Origin: Actinoallomurus sp050942425
Lineage (GTDB): Bacteria > Actinomycetota > Actinomycetes > Streptosporangiales > Streptosporangiaceae
Length of the DNA stretch: 64,000 bases
Assembly (NCBI RefSeq): GCF_050942425.1
Contig: NZ_CP192063.1
Span: forward strand, 10,540,001-10,604,000
Reading direction: 5' to 3'
Shown: positions 17,123-26,297 of the stretch, piece after piece
Numbering within the stretch: the stretch's first letter is position 1
How the letters are laid out: the number at the start of each line of letters is the position of its first letter
Translations under genes and position numbers: made by a program
The notes under the pieces: model-generated
What the model was told of the DNA's origin: nothing
What the model saw: the letters and a program-made list of their open reading frames with translations, nothing else
Databases searched by the model: none

Positions 17123-18919
17123 TCAGGCGATCCTCGTTCTCCCGGGCAGCCGGAGCGTGAACGTCGCACCACGCTCCGGCTCGCTCCGCACGGTGGCGGA
17201 CCCGCCGTGCGCCTCGGCGAGATGCCGGACGATGGCCAGCCCCAGGCCGCTACCGCCGGTCTGCCGGCTGCGCGACTTCTCGGCCCGCCAGAATCGGTCG
17301 AAGACGTACGGCAGATGCTCGGGCGCGATCCCCGGCCCGGTGTCGGCCACCTCGATCAGCACGTCGCCGCCGTCGGCGTACGCGCGCAGCGTCACCCGTC
17401 CGCCGGCCGGTGTGTGGCGGACCGCGTTGGAGATCAGGTTGCCGACCGCCTGCCGCAGCCGTACCGGGTCGGCGTCCAGCGGCAGCGTCCCTCGTACCTC
17501 GGTGGTCAGCGCCAGCCCGGCGGCCGTCGCCGCGGCGCGGTGGACGGTGGCGATCTGCTCGACCAGGTCGGCGGCGTCGACCGGCTCAGGGTGCACACGC
17601 AGCCGGCCCGCGTCGGCGAGCGCGAGTTGCTGCAGGTCGTCGATGATGTGCCGCAGCAGCGCGGCCTCCTCGATCAGTGAGGCGGTCAGCGCCGGGTCCA
17701 GCTCGGCGACGCCGTCCTGGGCGGCCTCCAGCCAGCCGAGGATATTGCTCAGCGGCGTGCGCAACTCGTGCGACACGTCGCTGACCATGGCCTTACGCTG
17801 CCGCTCCATGCGGTCGAGGTGCTCGGACATCTCGTTGAAGGCGGCACCCAGCTCGCCGACCTCGCCCTTGGCGCGCACCCTGACCCGCGCCGCGCCGTCG
17901 CCGGCCCGCATCCGCCGGGCCGCCGCGGTCACCGCCCGCACCGGCCGTACCAGCCGGGTGGCGACGAGCACGCTGACGGCCACCGCCAGCCCGAGGATCA
18001 CTGCGGTGACGCCGGCGATGCCGTACGGGTCGATACGAGGCGTTCGATCATCCGGCGAGCCGATGTAGAGCAGCGCGGCCGGCGCGACGTACGGCTTCAG
18101 CTGGGTGCGGCGCGCGCCGGCCAGGCACTCCGCGGCCGCAGCGGACGCGGTCGGCTTGCCGGTCTCGTCCAGCCACACGTCGACCCGTCTGTGCATACAC
18201 GGCGCGACCAGGGCGGCGAGCTGTTTGAGCGCGCGTTTCTCGGTGGCGGTCGGCCCGGGCGCACGCAACGAACCCAACGCACCCGGTACGTTCGACGGAT
18301 CCGCCGCGCACGCCGAGACGGTGGGCCCGCCGAGGGGTGGTCTCAGGGGGTCGTCGCGCGGCATCCGGGTGGCCTGGCCGTCCTCGCGAATGTACGGTCG
18401 GCCGCCGGGGCCGACGAGGATCGTTCCGGATCGCACCCCCTGCCTACGTCGGCAGGCCGCCTGCGCGTCGACCTCCCTGCGCAGCCGTACGCGCTCGGAG
18501 TCCGGCAGCCGGAACGGCCCGACCGCGCGTGCGTCGATCCGGTCGGTGGCCGCGCCGGGCACCAGCGACACGTCGACGGCGAGCGGGTCGACGACCGCCG
18601 AGGCGCGGGCGGGCAGCGGCGGCCGGCCGGTCGCGGAGTCGGCGATCCGCGTGCCGCTCTCGGTGACCAGCGCGATCCGCCGGTCGTTCTGGCGGGCCAG
18701 GTCACGTACGGTCCCCTCGACGCCGTCCCACCGCGGATGGCTCGCCGCGTAGCCGAGCAGCGCGTCGTTGATGCGGGCGTCGCTGGCGAGCGTCTGGCCC
18801 TGCTGATGCCGGATCTCGCCGGATGTGCTGCGCGCCGCCAGCCACGCGGTCGCCACGATCGAACAGACCGCGATCAGCACCGTGCCGGCGATCAGCCGTA
18901 CGAGCAGGCTATGGCGCAC
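17123..18919 (-). CDS. Two-component sensor histidine kinase
   Basis: 598 residues. Transmembrane helix 1 (about 7-30), a large extracytoplasmic sensor region to about 300, helix 2 (about 303-325), HAMP, then HisKA with the phospho-acceptor in VSHELRTPLSN, and HATPase boxes NLISNAVRHTPAG, VADTGPGIAP and GGSGLGLAIV. The extracellular part has several Cys, possibly a redox or ligand sensor. The gene overlaps the upstream response-regulator stop by 11 bp, so the pair is co-translated. The pair is divergent from an L,D-transpeptidase, suggesting a cell-wall signal. Confidence 0.93.
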   Translation of the reverse strand: MRHSLLVRLIAGTVLIAVCSIVATAWLAARSTSGEIRHQQGQTLASDARINDALLGYAASHPRWDGVEGTVRDLARQNDRRIALVTESGTRIADSATGRPPLPARASAVVDPLAVDVSLVPGAATDRIDARAVGPFRLPDSERVRLRREVDAQAACRRRQGVRSGTILVGPGGRPYIREDGQATRMPRDDPLRPPLGGPTVSACAADPSNVPGALGSLRAPGPTATEKRALKQLAALVAPCMHRRVDVWLDETGKPTASAAAAECLAGARRTQLKPYVAPAALLYIGSPDDRTPRIDPYGIAGVTAVILGLAVAVSVLVATRLVRPVRAVTAAARRMRAGDGAARVRVRAKGEVGELGAAFNEMSEHLDRMERQRKAMVSDVSHELRTPLSNILGWLEAAQDGVAELDPALTASLIEEAALLRHIIDDLQQLALADAGRLRVHPEPVDAADLVEQIATVHRAAATAAGLALTTEVRGTLPLDADPVRLRQAVGNLISNAVRHTPAGGRVTLRAYADGGDVLIEVADTGPGIAPEHLPYVFDRFWRAEKSRSRQTGGSGLGLAIVRHLAEAHGGSATVRSEPERGATFTLRLPGRTRIA

Positions 18920-19598
18920 GGTCGTCGATCAGCTTGTAACCGACGCCGTACACGGTGCGCAGGCGGACCGGCCGCCGTGGCTGCGGCTCGATCTTCTTAC
19001 GCAGGTTCTTCACGTGCACGTCGACCGTGCGCTCGGTGATGAAGCGGTCGAAGCCGTGCAGGTGCTCCAACAGCTGCGCCCGGGTGAACACCCGCTCCGG
19101 CCGCGCGGCCAGCGCCTCCAGGATGCGGAACTCCGCGGGCGTGCACTCGACCTCGCACCCGTCCGCGACGACGGTGTGCCGCGCGGAGTCCACCGTGATG
19201 CCGCCCACCCGGTACACCTGCTCGTCGCTCCCCCGCCGGGTGCGCCGCAGCAGCGTACGGACGCGGGCCATCAGCTCGCGCGGGCTGTACGGCTTGGTGA
19301 CGTAGTCGTCGGCGCCGAGGTCGAGGCCGATCAGCAGGTCGTCCTCTGTCGAGCGGGCGGTCAGCATCAGCACCGGCACTTCGGACTCGGCGCGCAGCAC
19401 GCGGCACACGTCCAGCCCGTCGACGCCCGGCATCATCACATCCAGCAGCACGAGGTCGGGGTGGCGCGCACGAGCCTCGTCGATCGCGGCCCGCCCGTCG
19501 TGGACGACGTGCACCGTGTGTCCCTCACGCTGGAGGTAGCGGCGCAGCAGCTCCGCCTGTTTCACATCGTCCTCCGCGACCAGGACATCCGCGCACAT
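18909..19598 (-). CDS. OmpR-family response regulator
   Basis: 229 residues from ATG 19598. The receiver domain has the acidic pocket EDD near residue 10, the phospho-Asp in LVLLDVMMPG, the switch Thr in LMLTARS and Lys in YVTKPYS. The C-terminal winged helix reads FTRAQLLEHLHGF through VHVKNLRKKI. It pairs with the overlapping kinase gene. Its start lies 93 bp from the divergent L,D-transpeptidase gene, a likely target. Confidence 0.93.
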   Translation of the reverse strand: MCADVLVAEDDVKQAELLRRYLQREGHTVHVVHDGRAAIDEARARHPDLVLLDVMMPGVDGLDVCRVLRAESEVPVLMLTARSTEDDLLIGLDLGADDYVTKPYSPRELMARVRTLLRRTRRGSDEQVYRVGGITVDSARHTVVADGCEVECTPAEFRILEALAARPERVFTRAQLLEHLHGFDRFITERTVDVHVKNLRKKIEPQPRRPVRLRTVYGVGYKLIDDRAP

Positions 19599-19691
19599 AG
19601 CCCCCGAGCGTATGGGGTTCGAGGCCGGCACCACGGGATCATCACGGCGGCCACACGGCTTCTTCACATTCCTCGGCCAGCATCTCGCGAC

Positions 19692-20438
19692 ATGCGCCAC
19701 CTCAAGACGTACACCGGCGCCCTGCTCGCCGCCGGCCTGATCGTCGGGTCGGCCGGCTGCGGCTCGGCGAATGACGGCAGATCGGGTGACGGCTCGTCCA
19801 GGGCGGAGGGCCGGGCTGCCGCTGCGGAGACACAGCAGGGTGCGGCGGAGATAGCGACCGTCCGCGGCCGACAGATCGCCGTGCGCCGGCAGAAGGGCGA
19901 CGGTGCGGTCTGGAAGACGCTGTCCAGCCCCAACGAGATGGGCGCCACCCGGGTGTTCCTCGTCGACGGCAAGGACGGCGACTGGCTCAAGGTGCTGCTG
20001 CCGATCCGGCCCAACGGCAGCACCGGCTGGGTCAAGGCGTCCGACGTCACGCTGTCGTCGACGACCCACCGGGTGGAGATCGACGCGAAGGCGTTCACGT
20101 TCACCGTCTTCGACGGCGACAAGGTGCTACGGACCGGAAAGGTCGCTACCGGAGAGGGCGGCACACCCACTCCGGCCGGCCGCTTCTACTTCACCGAGTT
20201 GGTCAAACCGACGAACCCGCACAGCGCCTACGGGGCGTACGCCTTCGGGCTGAGCGGCTTCTCGCCCACGCTCAAGAAGTTCGCCGGCGGCCCCGGACAA
20301 CTCGCCGTCCACGGCACGAACCAGGAATCGGCGCTGGGCGGCAAGGCCAGCCACGGCTGCGTGCGCGTCAGCAACGACGACATCACCTGGATGGCCAACA
20401 ACCTGACGATCGGCACACCCGTCGTCGTCAAGGGATGA
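19692..20438 (+). CDS. L,D-transpeptidase lipoprotein
   Basis: 248 residues. Lipobox VGSAGC places the acylated Cys near residue 23, so the protein is anchored outside the membrane. An SH3-like segment (about 65-115, WLKVLL and TGWVKASDV) precedes a YkuD catalytic domain with HGTNQ and the active-site motif SHGCVR. Such enzymes make 3-3 cross-links in peptidoglycan or attach proteins to it. It is divergent from a two-component pair and followed 25 bp later by a small secreted protein, likely in the same transcript. Confidence 0.9.
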   Translation: MRHLKTYTGALLAAGLIVGSAGCGSANDGRSGDGSSRAEGRAAAAETQQGAAEIATVRGRQIAVRRQKGDGAVWKTLSSPNEMGATRVFLVDGKDGDWLKVLLPIRPNGSTGWVKASDVTLSSTTHRVEIDAKAFTFTVFDGDKVLRTGKVATGEGGTPTPAGRFYFTELVKPTNPHSAYGAYAFGLSGFSPTLKKFAGGPGQLAVHGTNQESALGGKASHGCVRVSNDDITWMANNLTIGTPVVVKG

Positions 20439-20463
20439 AACACAACCACCGAAAGGACCATCG

Positions 20464-20733
20464 ATGCGTCTGAAGTCCCTCATCACGGCCGTCGTGCTGG
20501 GCGTCGGCCTGGCCGGCACCGGGCTGGCCGCCGCCGAGGCCACCACCACGCCCAAGCCGCCGGCCCACAGCAACCCGGTGTCGCCCCGCGACCCCTCGTC
20601 GCGCCCCGCTCCGGGGTCGCACCCCGCCGACCCGCGGAACAAGCCGGGCCTACCGCGGCTGGGTGTCGACAAGAGAGGGTGCCCGGTCAAGGCCCCCGGT
20701 TGCGTCGCGAAGGACCCGAGCTACACCGGCTGA
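20464..20733 (+). CDS. Small secreted Pro-rich protein
   Basis: 89 residues, not a recognised family. A signal peptide (about 1-23, cut near GLAAAEA) is followed by a Pro/Ser/Arg-rich mature part and a C-terminal segment with two Cys nine... six residues apart (GCPVKAPGC). GAAAGGA precedes the ATG. Position directly after the L,D-transpeptidase lipoprotein suggests an envelope role, perhaps a substrate or partner; this is inference from position alone. Confidence 0.6.
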   Translation: MRLKSLITAVVLGVGLAGTGLAAAEATTTPKPPAHSNPVSPRDPSSRPAPGSHPADPRNKPGLPRLGVDKRGCPVKAPGCVAKDPSYTG

Positions 20734-20763
20734 TCTCCGGACCGCAGGCCCGGAACCGCTCTG

Positions 20764-21567
20764 TCAGGAGCCTTCTCCACTCGCGGATGCGTGGTCGGCG
20801 AAGGACGGGAAATGCTCGTCGGGCAGGGGGCTGCCCACGGTCAGGCCGAGCGGGTCGGTGACAGGGTGCGCGGGTTCGGCCGCGAAGGTCAGGTCCGCGT
20901 CCACGTAGATGGTGACGTGGGCGATGCGCGGGTCGTCGGTGAAGTTCGGTGTGGCGCTGTGCGCGAGGCGGGAGTTGTGGAACGTGCAGTCGCCCGCGCG
21001 CAGGGGAACGGTGACGCGCTGTTCCCACTGCAGCTCGGGCGCCACGGTGAACATGTCGCCGTGATCGGACAGATCCTGCGACCGCAGGCCGTCCAGGTGC
21101 TGGGAGCCCGGGATGAACGTCATGCAGCCACGGTCGACCGGCACGTCCACCAGCGCTATCCAGGCCGAGAGCGCGTGCCGTGAGCCGGCGTGCGGCCAGT
21201 ACGGCTGGTCCTGGTGGAACTCGGTCGCGGCCCCGTTATGCGGCTCCTTGATCAGCAACTGGTCGTGCCACAACCGCAGCGGGATCCCCGCCAGCCGGGT
21301 CGCGATGGCCGCCAGATCCGGGTTCAAGGTGAGCTCGCGCAGCGTCTCGTCGTGCCGCCACAGCTGGAGCAACTGCGTGAAGATCCTCCCGTCGTGGTTG
21401 TCCCGGACGGTGTTCCGTGCCACCAGCGCCGCTTCGGCGAACCTGGCCGCGTCCGTACGGGAGATGACTCCGGGAAGATGGACGAAACCATCACGTCGGT
21501 ACGCTGACACGACGTCCTCGGAAAGGTTCTCCGGCGTGGTACGTGGGCTTTCGGCAGTGACAGTCAT
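20764..21567 (-). CDS. Phytanoyl-CoA dioxygenase (PhyH) family protein
   Basis: 267 residues. The iron ligands appear as the H-x-D pair in TEFHQDQPYW and the distal His in HNSRLAHSATPN, followed by the 2-oxoglutarate-binding region near its end. PhyH enzymes hydroxylate CoA esters, amino acids or natural products with Fe(II) and 2-oxoglutarate in the cytoplasm. GAGGAA precedes the ATG by seven bases. It is divergent from an AraC gene, its likely regulator. The mid-sequence segment VPVDRGCMTFIPGSQH is typical of the group. Confidence 0.9.
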   Translation of the reverse strand: MTVTAESPRTTPENLSEDVVSAYRRDGFVHLPGVISRTDAARFAEAALVARNTVRDNHDGRIFTQLLQLWRHDETLRELTLNPDLAAIATRLAGIPLRLWHDQLLIKEPHNGAATEFHQDQPYWPHAGSRHALSAWIALVDVPVDRGCMTFIPGSQHLDGLRSQDLSDHGDMFTVAPELQWEQRVTVPLRAGDCTFHNSRLAHSATPNFTDDPRIAHVTIYVDADLTFAAEPAHPVTDPLGLTVGSPLPDEHFPSFADHASASGEGS

Positions 21568-21668
21568 GCGCGTCTTCCTCGCCTTCTGGGGATTGCCGTC
21601 TCGACAACTGTCGCCGCCACCGCTGCCACGCGGCTAGCACGAGAGCCCGCCAGCTGTAGCACAATCTT

Positions 21669-21682
21669 GACGAGCACTCGTC
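21669..21682. promoter_or_regulatory. Palindrome upstream of the AraC gene
   Basis: GACGAGCACTCGTC is a 14-bp palindrome (six-base arms, two-base centre) 13 bp before the AraC ATG and overlapping a TTGACG box (21667-21672). A binding site for the AraC protein or another dimer is possible. Confidence 0.4.
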
Positions 21683-21695
21683 GAAGGGAGGCCCG

Positions 21696-22571
21696 ATGCA
21701 TCGCGTCCGGCCGGCGGAGGTCTTCCCACCGGACGGGCCGCCCATCGTCGCCGAGCGATTCGAGCTGCGGAGCGACACCTCGGCCCACAGCCATGACTTC
21801 ATCGAACTGGCCGTGGTCACCGGCGGCACCGCCACGCACGTCACGGCCGCGGGCGAACGAGACCTGGACCGCGGCTCGGTGACGATGCTCCGCCCCGGCG
21901 ACTGGCACGGCTACCACCACTGCGACCGGCTGACCGTCTACAACGTGTACGTCGGTCCGGAGGTGTTCCGGCGCGAACTGGCCTGGATACGCGCCGACCC
22001 ACACCTCGGCCGCCTCCTGCACACCGCCGGCCGATCCGGCCACCACTCCGGTCACCCTCTACGACTCGACCCCGCCGCGCTGCGCATCGTCGAGACCAGT
22101 CTGGCCGAAACCGCAGGCCGGCCCGACCCGACCACCCATCCCGGACCGGCCTATGCCGTACGGGCCGGGGTACTGCTCTGCCTGCTGGGCGGCACAGCGG
22201 CATCCCTTTCCACCGACCCCACCGGCGACCGAACCGGCCACAGCCACCCCGCCGTGGTGGCCGCGGCGCAACTGCTGGAGAACGACATCCAGCGCGCCTG
22301 GAACCTGGACGAACTCGCCTCCACCGTGAGCGTGTCGCCGCCCTACCTGGCACGCCTGTTCACCGCACAGCTCGGCATCCCGCCCATGACCTATCTGGGC
22401 AGGCTACGCGCCGAGCGCGCCGCGGCACTCCTCATCGAGACCGACCTACCCGTCGCGACGATCGGAAGACTCGTGGGCTGGCACGACCCCAACTACGCCA
22501 GCCGCCGATTCCGGCACTTCTTCACCCTCAGCCCAGCCGCGTACCGCACTCGGTTCCGCCCCGGCGGCTGA
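21696..22571 (+). CDS. AraC-family transcriptional regulator
   Basis: 291 residues. The N-terminal half is a cupin-type sensor (residues about 15-95, SHDFIELAVVTGG and GDWHGYH). The C-terminal 100 residues carry two helix-turn-helices, the first around NLDELASTVSVSPPYLARLF and the second around VATIGRLVGWHDPNYASRRF. GGGAGG precedes the ATG. It is divergent from the PhyH dioxygenase gene, its probable target. The 3' end overlaps the convergent ATPase gene by 126 bp. Confidence 0.9.
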   Translation: MHRVRPAEVFPPDGPPIVAERFELRSDTSAHSHDFIELAVVTGGTATHVTAAGERDLDRGSVTMLRPGDWHGYHHCDRLTVYNVYVGPEVFRRELAWIRADPHLGRLLHTAGRSGHHSGHPLRLDPAALRIVETSLAETAGRPDPTTHPGPAYAVRAGVLLCLLGGTAASLSTDPTGDRTGHSHPAVVAAAQLLENDIQRAWNLDELASTVSVSPPYLARLFTAQLGIPPMTYLGRLRAERAAALLIETDLPVATIGRLVGWHDPNYASRRFRHFFTLSPAAYRTRFRPGG

Positions 22572-23117
22572 GGGGGTGGCCTGTTCCAGCACGAACCGCA
22601 TTCGTGTGCGGGGATCGGCACGGGGCAGTTCGACCAGGTCATAGCCGTACTGCGCATAGGTCTCGGCCATCGCTTCGTAGGTTCTCTCGGCCTCGTCCAG
22701 GCTCTGGTGGCGTTCGTCATCCGTACGGTAGATCTCCGGCCAGGGCGGCGCGATGAACACCTGAGGGCGATAGGGGAACGCCGCCACCGCGGCTTCAACA
22801 TGCGCAGGAACATCCAAGCCCAGCAGGCGGAAGTAGCCGGCCACGCACGGTACGGCGTGGTCGAAGAACACCGGACCTGGCTGCGCCAGCGCCCAACGGT
22901 AGGAACGGATGTCCCAGGACAGCATCAGCTCGGCGAACAGCGCCGTGTCGCTCCACGGCAGGCCCATCCCCCCGATGGCGCTCTGATCCTGGATGATCGC
23001 CCGCCCCGCTTCCGGCGCGCCGGCAAAACCGTTCTCGCGAAGCAACTCGACCAGAGTCGTCTTGCCCGCTCCAGGGCCGCCGGTGATGACGATCAGTTGG
23101 TGAGGCGCAGATGCCAT
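22446..23117 (-). CDS. P-loop AAA-type ATPase (AAA_28-like)
   Basis: 223 residues from ATG 23117, with GGAGA upstream; the frame is open to 23147. Walker A GGPGAGKTTL occupies residues about 13-22 and a VFFDHAVPC segment may serve as Walker B. It resembles small stand-alone predicted ATPases that often phosphorylate a small substrate. The recognisable domain ends near residue 180; the last ~43 residues are Ala/Glu rich and antisense to the AraC DNA-binding domain, so the tail is probably unimportant. Confidence 0.78.
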   Translation of the reverse strand: MASAPHQLIVITGGPGAGKTTLVELLRENGFAGAPEAGRAIIQDQSAIGGMGLPWSDTALFAELMLSWDIRSYRWALAQPGPVFFDHAVPCVAGYFRLLGLDVPAHVEAAVAAFPYRPQVFIAPPWPEIYRTDDERHQSLDEAERTYEAMAETYAQYGYDLVELPRADPRTRMRFVLEQATPSAAGAEPSAVRGWAEGEEVPESAAGVVGVVPAHESSDRRDG

Positions 23118-23307
23118 GGGGTCTCCGTCCTGGGGGTGCAGTCGCAACCTGACCCGCCCGTGCCACAGGCGCGCCAGATGGGCCGGTGATCAAGGGGGGG
23201 GAGAAACAGAGATCCGGGGATCGAACGGCGGGCGCAGAGGGGGCCGCTGCTGGAGGTCCGGTTCGAGTGTCGGTTCGATCCTCGTACGGTGGTCGTACGT
23301 CGGGACG

Positions 23308-24186
23308 CTACAGCTCAACTCGGCCGGAGACGCAGGTGATCGTGCCGCCGCCGACCCAGATCGTACCGTCGCTGTCCGCCGAGACGTGCACCCGTCCCCG
23401 GCGACCGAGCACGGTGCCCTGGCCGGCCACATACGGCGCGGTCAACCGGCCGGTGCGCAGCAGCCATTCGGCGAGTGAGGCGTTCAAGCTGCCGGTCACC
23501 GGGTCCTCGGCCGTACCGCTGTCCATCGGAAAGAACGCCCGCACCTCTACCGCCACAGGAGAACCGGGCGGATACCGCCCGGCCACGCCGATGGCCTGCG
23601 TCCCGACATCGCCCGGCCGCAACGCGAGCACGGCGTCGGCGTCGGCGAGCAGCACCGCCACCCACCCAGGGCCGTTGTCGGCCCACTGCGCGTCCACGAT
23701 CTCGTCGCGGCCGATACCGAGCCCCGCCGCGATCTTCCCGACGAGCGCCTCATCGACAGGGCCGGATCGTACGAGCGGCGGCGCGGCGAAGGCGAGCCGG
23801 TCACCGGCCCGCCGCACGGTGACCAGCCCCGCACCACACTCCTGCACGACCACATCACGCTGCCGGTCGCCGGTGGCCGACAGCCACGCATGGCAGGTCC
23901 CCAGCGTCGGATGCCCCGCGAAGGGCAGTTCCCGGTCCGGCGTGAAGATCCGCACCCGATAGTCGGCGTCCGGCACCGTCGGCGGCAGCACGAAAGTCGT
24001 CTCCGACAGGTTCGTCCACCGCGCGAACCGCTGCATCTCCTCGGCCGACAACCCCTCCCCGTCGAGCACCACCGCCACCGGGTTCCCCCGGTACGGCTCG
24101 TGAGTGAACACGTCGACCTGCTGGAACTCACGCGCGATCAAGGCTTCGCCGGTCGATACCGCGCCTGCCTCATGTCGTGTCGTCAT
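23308..24186 (-). CDS. PhzF-family isomerase
   Basis: 292 residues from ATG 24186; the upstream extension of the frame lacks similarity. Markers are GNPVAVVLDG, the catalytic Glu in NLSETTFVLPP, AGHPTLGTCHAW, and EDPVTGSLNASLAEWLL near the C-terminus. PhzF proteins have two pseudo-symmetric diaminopimelate-epimerase-like halves and shift protons in small acids. No other phenazine gene is near, so this is a general family member rather than proof of phenazine synthesis. Confidence 0.9.
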   Translation of the reverse strand: MTTRHEAGAVSTGEALIAREFQQVDVFTHEPYRGNPVAVVLDGEGLSAEEMQRFARWTNLSETTFVLPPTVPDADYRVRIFTPDRELPFAGHPTLGTCHAWLSATGDRQRDVVVQECGAGLVTVRRAGDRLAFAAPPLVRSGPVDEALVGKIAAGLGIGRDEIVDAQWADNGPGWVAVLLADADAVLALRPGDVGTQAIGVAGRYPPGSPVAVEVRAFFPMDSGTAEDPVTGSLNASLAEWLLRTGRLTAPYVAGQGTVLGRRGRVHVSADSDGTIWVGGGTITCVSGRVEL

Positions 24187-24325
24187 GGCCCCATCCTGTT
24201 GGCAGACCTGAACACGGCCCCAGAGCCAATCCGAACCAGTGGTCTGCCCCTGCTCGCCAACACCCCACGGCCCCATCCGATGGTTCTACGGGTCCGGTCT
24301 GCTCAGCTTGGGCCTGGGACGTCGA

Positions 24326-24853
24326 CTAATCGTTGCGGGCCATCGCCGCCGCGATCCGGGTAGCGAGCTCCGCTTGATCTTCGGCAGGGATTTGCAGGTA
24401 GTCAGGTCGGTTGACCGCGTTGAACTGTTGCTCCTCGAAGGGGACCCCCGGCGGCAGCGGAACCACGTGCCAGTGAACATGGGCGACCCCCTGATGGCTG
24501 CCGAAGCTGAAGATGTAGAGCCGCTCTGTTGGCACGAGGGCCATCAGGGCCCTCCCCAAGCGGTGAATGCGGCGCTGGAGAGCGACATAGTCGTCTTCCG
24601 TGAAATCCGCGACAACGCCGGTGCGATGCAGCAGCGGAGCCAACATGGTGTAGCCGAACAGACGTGGCGTGTTGGGGAAGAGGACCGCACACAACTCATC
24701 TCGATAGATCAGGGCTCCAGGCTCGGCACCTTCGTCATCGATGAGTTCGCAGATGAAGCAACGCCCGGCTCGGTTGTCGGCCTGCAGACGTGCGGCGTAT
24801 CGCGCCGTATCGAGAACTACGCGGGGATACTCATTCACAGCCCACTTATTCAT
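24326..24853 (-). CDS. HIT-family nucleotide hydrolase/transferase
   Basis: 175 residues. The histidine triad is HVHWHVVPL at about residues 124-132; the N-terminal CFICEL motif with paired Cys resembles the zinc-binding part of Fhit/HINT-like proteins. Members hydrolyse dinucleoside polyphosphates or nucleotidyl amidates in the cytoplasm. It stands between PhzF and a Nudix gene on the same strand; the Nudix and HIT genes act on related substrates but are 165 bp apart. Confidence 0.9.
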   Translation of the reverse strand: MNKWAVNEYPRVVLDTARYAARLQADNRAGRCFICELIDDEGAEPGALIYRDELCAVLFPNTPRLFGYTMLAPLLHRTGVVADFTEDDYVALQRRIHRLGRALMALVPTERLYIFSFGSHQGVAHVHWHVVPLPPGVPFEEQQFNAVNRPDYLQIPAEDQAELATRIAAAMARND

Positions 24854-25018
24854 GAGAGCTCGATTCCCTTCCCGCCAGCGACAGCCTGAGCTACGACGAC
24901 ACTGTCCAACTTGAAGACCGGCTGGCCGGCCTCCTCGTCTCCCCCACGTCGTCAGAGGATTCCGCGCATGTTCCGGATCTTGAAATCTGCGTTCTCGCCT
25001 CCGGCCCGGGGCGGCCGG

Positions 25019-25534
25019 TTAGGCCATCGACGCGGGATAGCCGTCCTCCAGGTCGACGGGGATCCCCGTCTGACGAGCTGCGAGTCCGGCGGTGACACGA
25101 CGTAGGAGGAGACCTCCAATGAAGTCGGGTAGAGCGGCGGACTCCACAAAGCGGTGGTCGCTTAGTTCGTCGGCCTGGAGTGTGATCGAGACCTGGTCAC
25201 GAGCGCTGAGCAAGCCACCGTCGAACAGGTACATGACCCCCGATATAAGGCGCGTCGGCGGTTTGGCAGGTACGAAGTCCACGCACAGCAACATGCCGGG
25301 CTCACGGACCAGGCCGAGTTCCTCGTTGATCTCTCGACGGGCAGTTTGCCGTGGCGTTTCCGCTGCCTCCATGGCACCACCCGGGACGATCCACCGGGGC
25401 TCGTAAGTGGGTTTGACCAGCAGTATGTGACCGCTGTCGTTGAAGAACAGGGCTCCGGCTCCGACGAACAGCGCTGGCCTAGTGGCGTAGTACTCCTCGG
25501 GACTCATCGGGTGCGGCCGGGTGGCGTCCGACAT
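25019..25534 (-). CDS. Nudix hydrolase
   Basis: 171 residues. The Nudix box runs from GGAMEAAETPRQTAR to REINEELG at about residues 52-74, with all acidic metal ligands in place. Such enzymes hydrolyse nucleoside diphosphates linked to another moiety. The C-terminal part (SGVMYLFDGG, ADELSDHRFV) is a normal Nudix fold closing strand. Substrate unknown. It marks the last ordinary gene before the accessory region to its right. Confidence 0.92.
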   Translation of the reverse strand: MSDATRPHPMSPEEYYATRPALFVGAGALFFNDSGHILLVKPTYEPRWIVPGGAMEAAETPRQTARREINEELGLVREPGMLLCVDFVPAKPPTRLISGVMYLFDGGLLSARDQVSITLQADELSDHRFVESAALPDFIGGLLLRRVTAGLAARQTGIPVDLEDGYPASMA

Positions 25535-26066
25535 GAGATTCAGGGTAGTGCCGACCCTGCTCGCAAGGTTCCGCTCGTCCCGCCTGCCCTGAAACTGACC
25601 ATAAAACTGCGATCGAGACGTCTTCGGGTGTTCGGCAACTTAGCCGTCGCCCTCCCTGCCCAGCAGCATGCCGCCCTGATCCGTCGTCCACCCTCCGGGG
25701 AGCGGGCCGGGCTAAGGTAGAGAAACCGCCACGCTCCAGGGAAGTTGCCATGCCTCGCCGGCCCCCAGGCGAGATCAGACGTCAGCTACCACGTGCAGCC
25801 TTCCGCGGTCGTGCGCCCGCAATCAAGGCACTGTCCGGTGCGACCAACCATCAGATCGCTTCCTTCGAGCGACAAAACGGCTTGCCACCCGGCCACGTCG
25901 CTCCGCTACCAGCTTGGGAAGCGTACGGATCTTGGCCGTCCTGGGCGCTGACCTGCTCAGCCATTCGACCGCTGTTGACCGTTTGTTCACCGGGGCTAGA
26001 TGGCACGCTAATAGCACGGCCGTGGGCCGCCCGAGGGCGATGACCACCTTCTGGCCGGTCTCACGG
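25535..26066. other. 532-bp region with no secure gene
   Basis: A plus-strand frame 25750-26043 starts with ATG and a TAAGGT -10-like box lies at 25714, but its product (Pro/Arg-rich, 97 residues) matches nothing I know and half of it has shadow-like composition. Base composition is lower in GC than the flanks. It may be a relic inside the accessory segment. Confidence 0.35.
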
Positions 26067-26297
26067 CTACTCGTAGATCAATGCGGCCGAGAGGACGTCA
26101 GCGAAGCAAGACCAACTCGCGTCCCCGCTGGTGGGCGGCTGCGCTTCGAACTTGGCCGCGAGTGCCTCAAGAAACCGGTCAAGGGTGTCGTTCTCCACCT
26201 CTACTCCGGCTTCGATCGCGGCCTGTAGCCGTGTCACGTATGCGACCAGCTCCTCACGAGAACTGACGGCGGCGGCATCACCGGGCAGAGGAAGCAC
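26067..26297 (-). CDS. Small DUF7660-like protein
   Basis: 76 residues, GTG start. The pattern VSSREELVAYVTRLQ, then TLDRFLEALAAKFEA, then SWSCFADVLSAALIYE resembles small actinobacterial proteins of the DUF7660 type (helical core followed by a Trp-x-x-Phe-Ala-Asp-x-L segment). Function is unknown. It is isolated, in the accessory region, with no partner on its strand. Confidence 0.6.
   Translation of the reverse strand: MLPLPGDAAAVSSREELVAYVTRLQAAIEAGVEVENDTLDRFLEALAAKFEAQPPTSGDASWSCFADVLSAALIYE

Noticed and set aside
23190..23203. G8 homopolymer as a phase-variation tract
   Set aside because: It lies in an intergenic stretch without a gene or promoter boxes at meaningful distance.
13472..24276. 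A natural-product gene cluster (methyltransferase, PhyH dioxygenase, PhzF)
   Set aside because: The genes are scattered, on different strands and with separate regulators, and no scaffold-building enzyme such as PKS, NRPS, terpene or RiPP enzyme is present.
25750..26043. Plus-strand 97-codon frame with ATG and a TAAGGT box
   Set aside because: No family similarity, composition like a shadow frame, and no ribosome site; recorded only as a region note.
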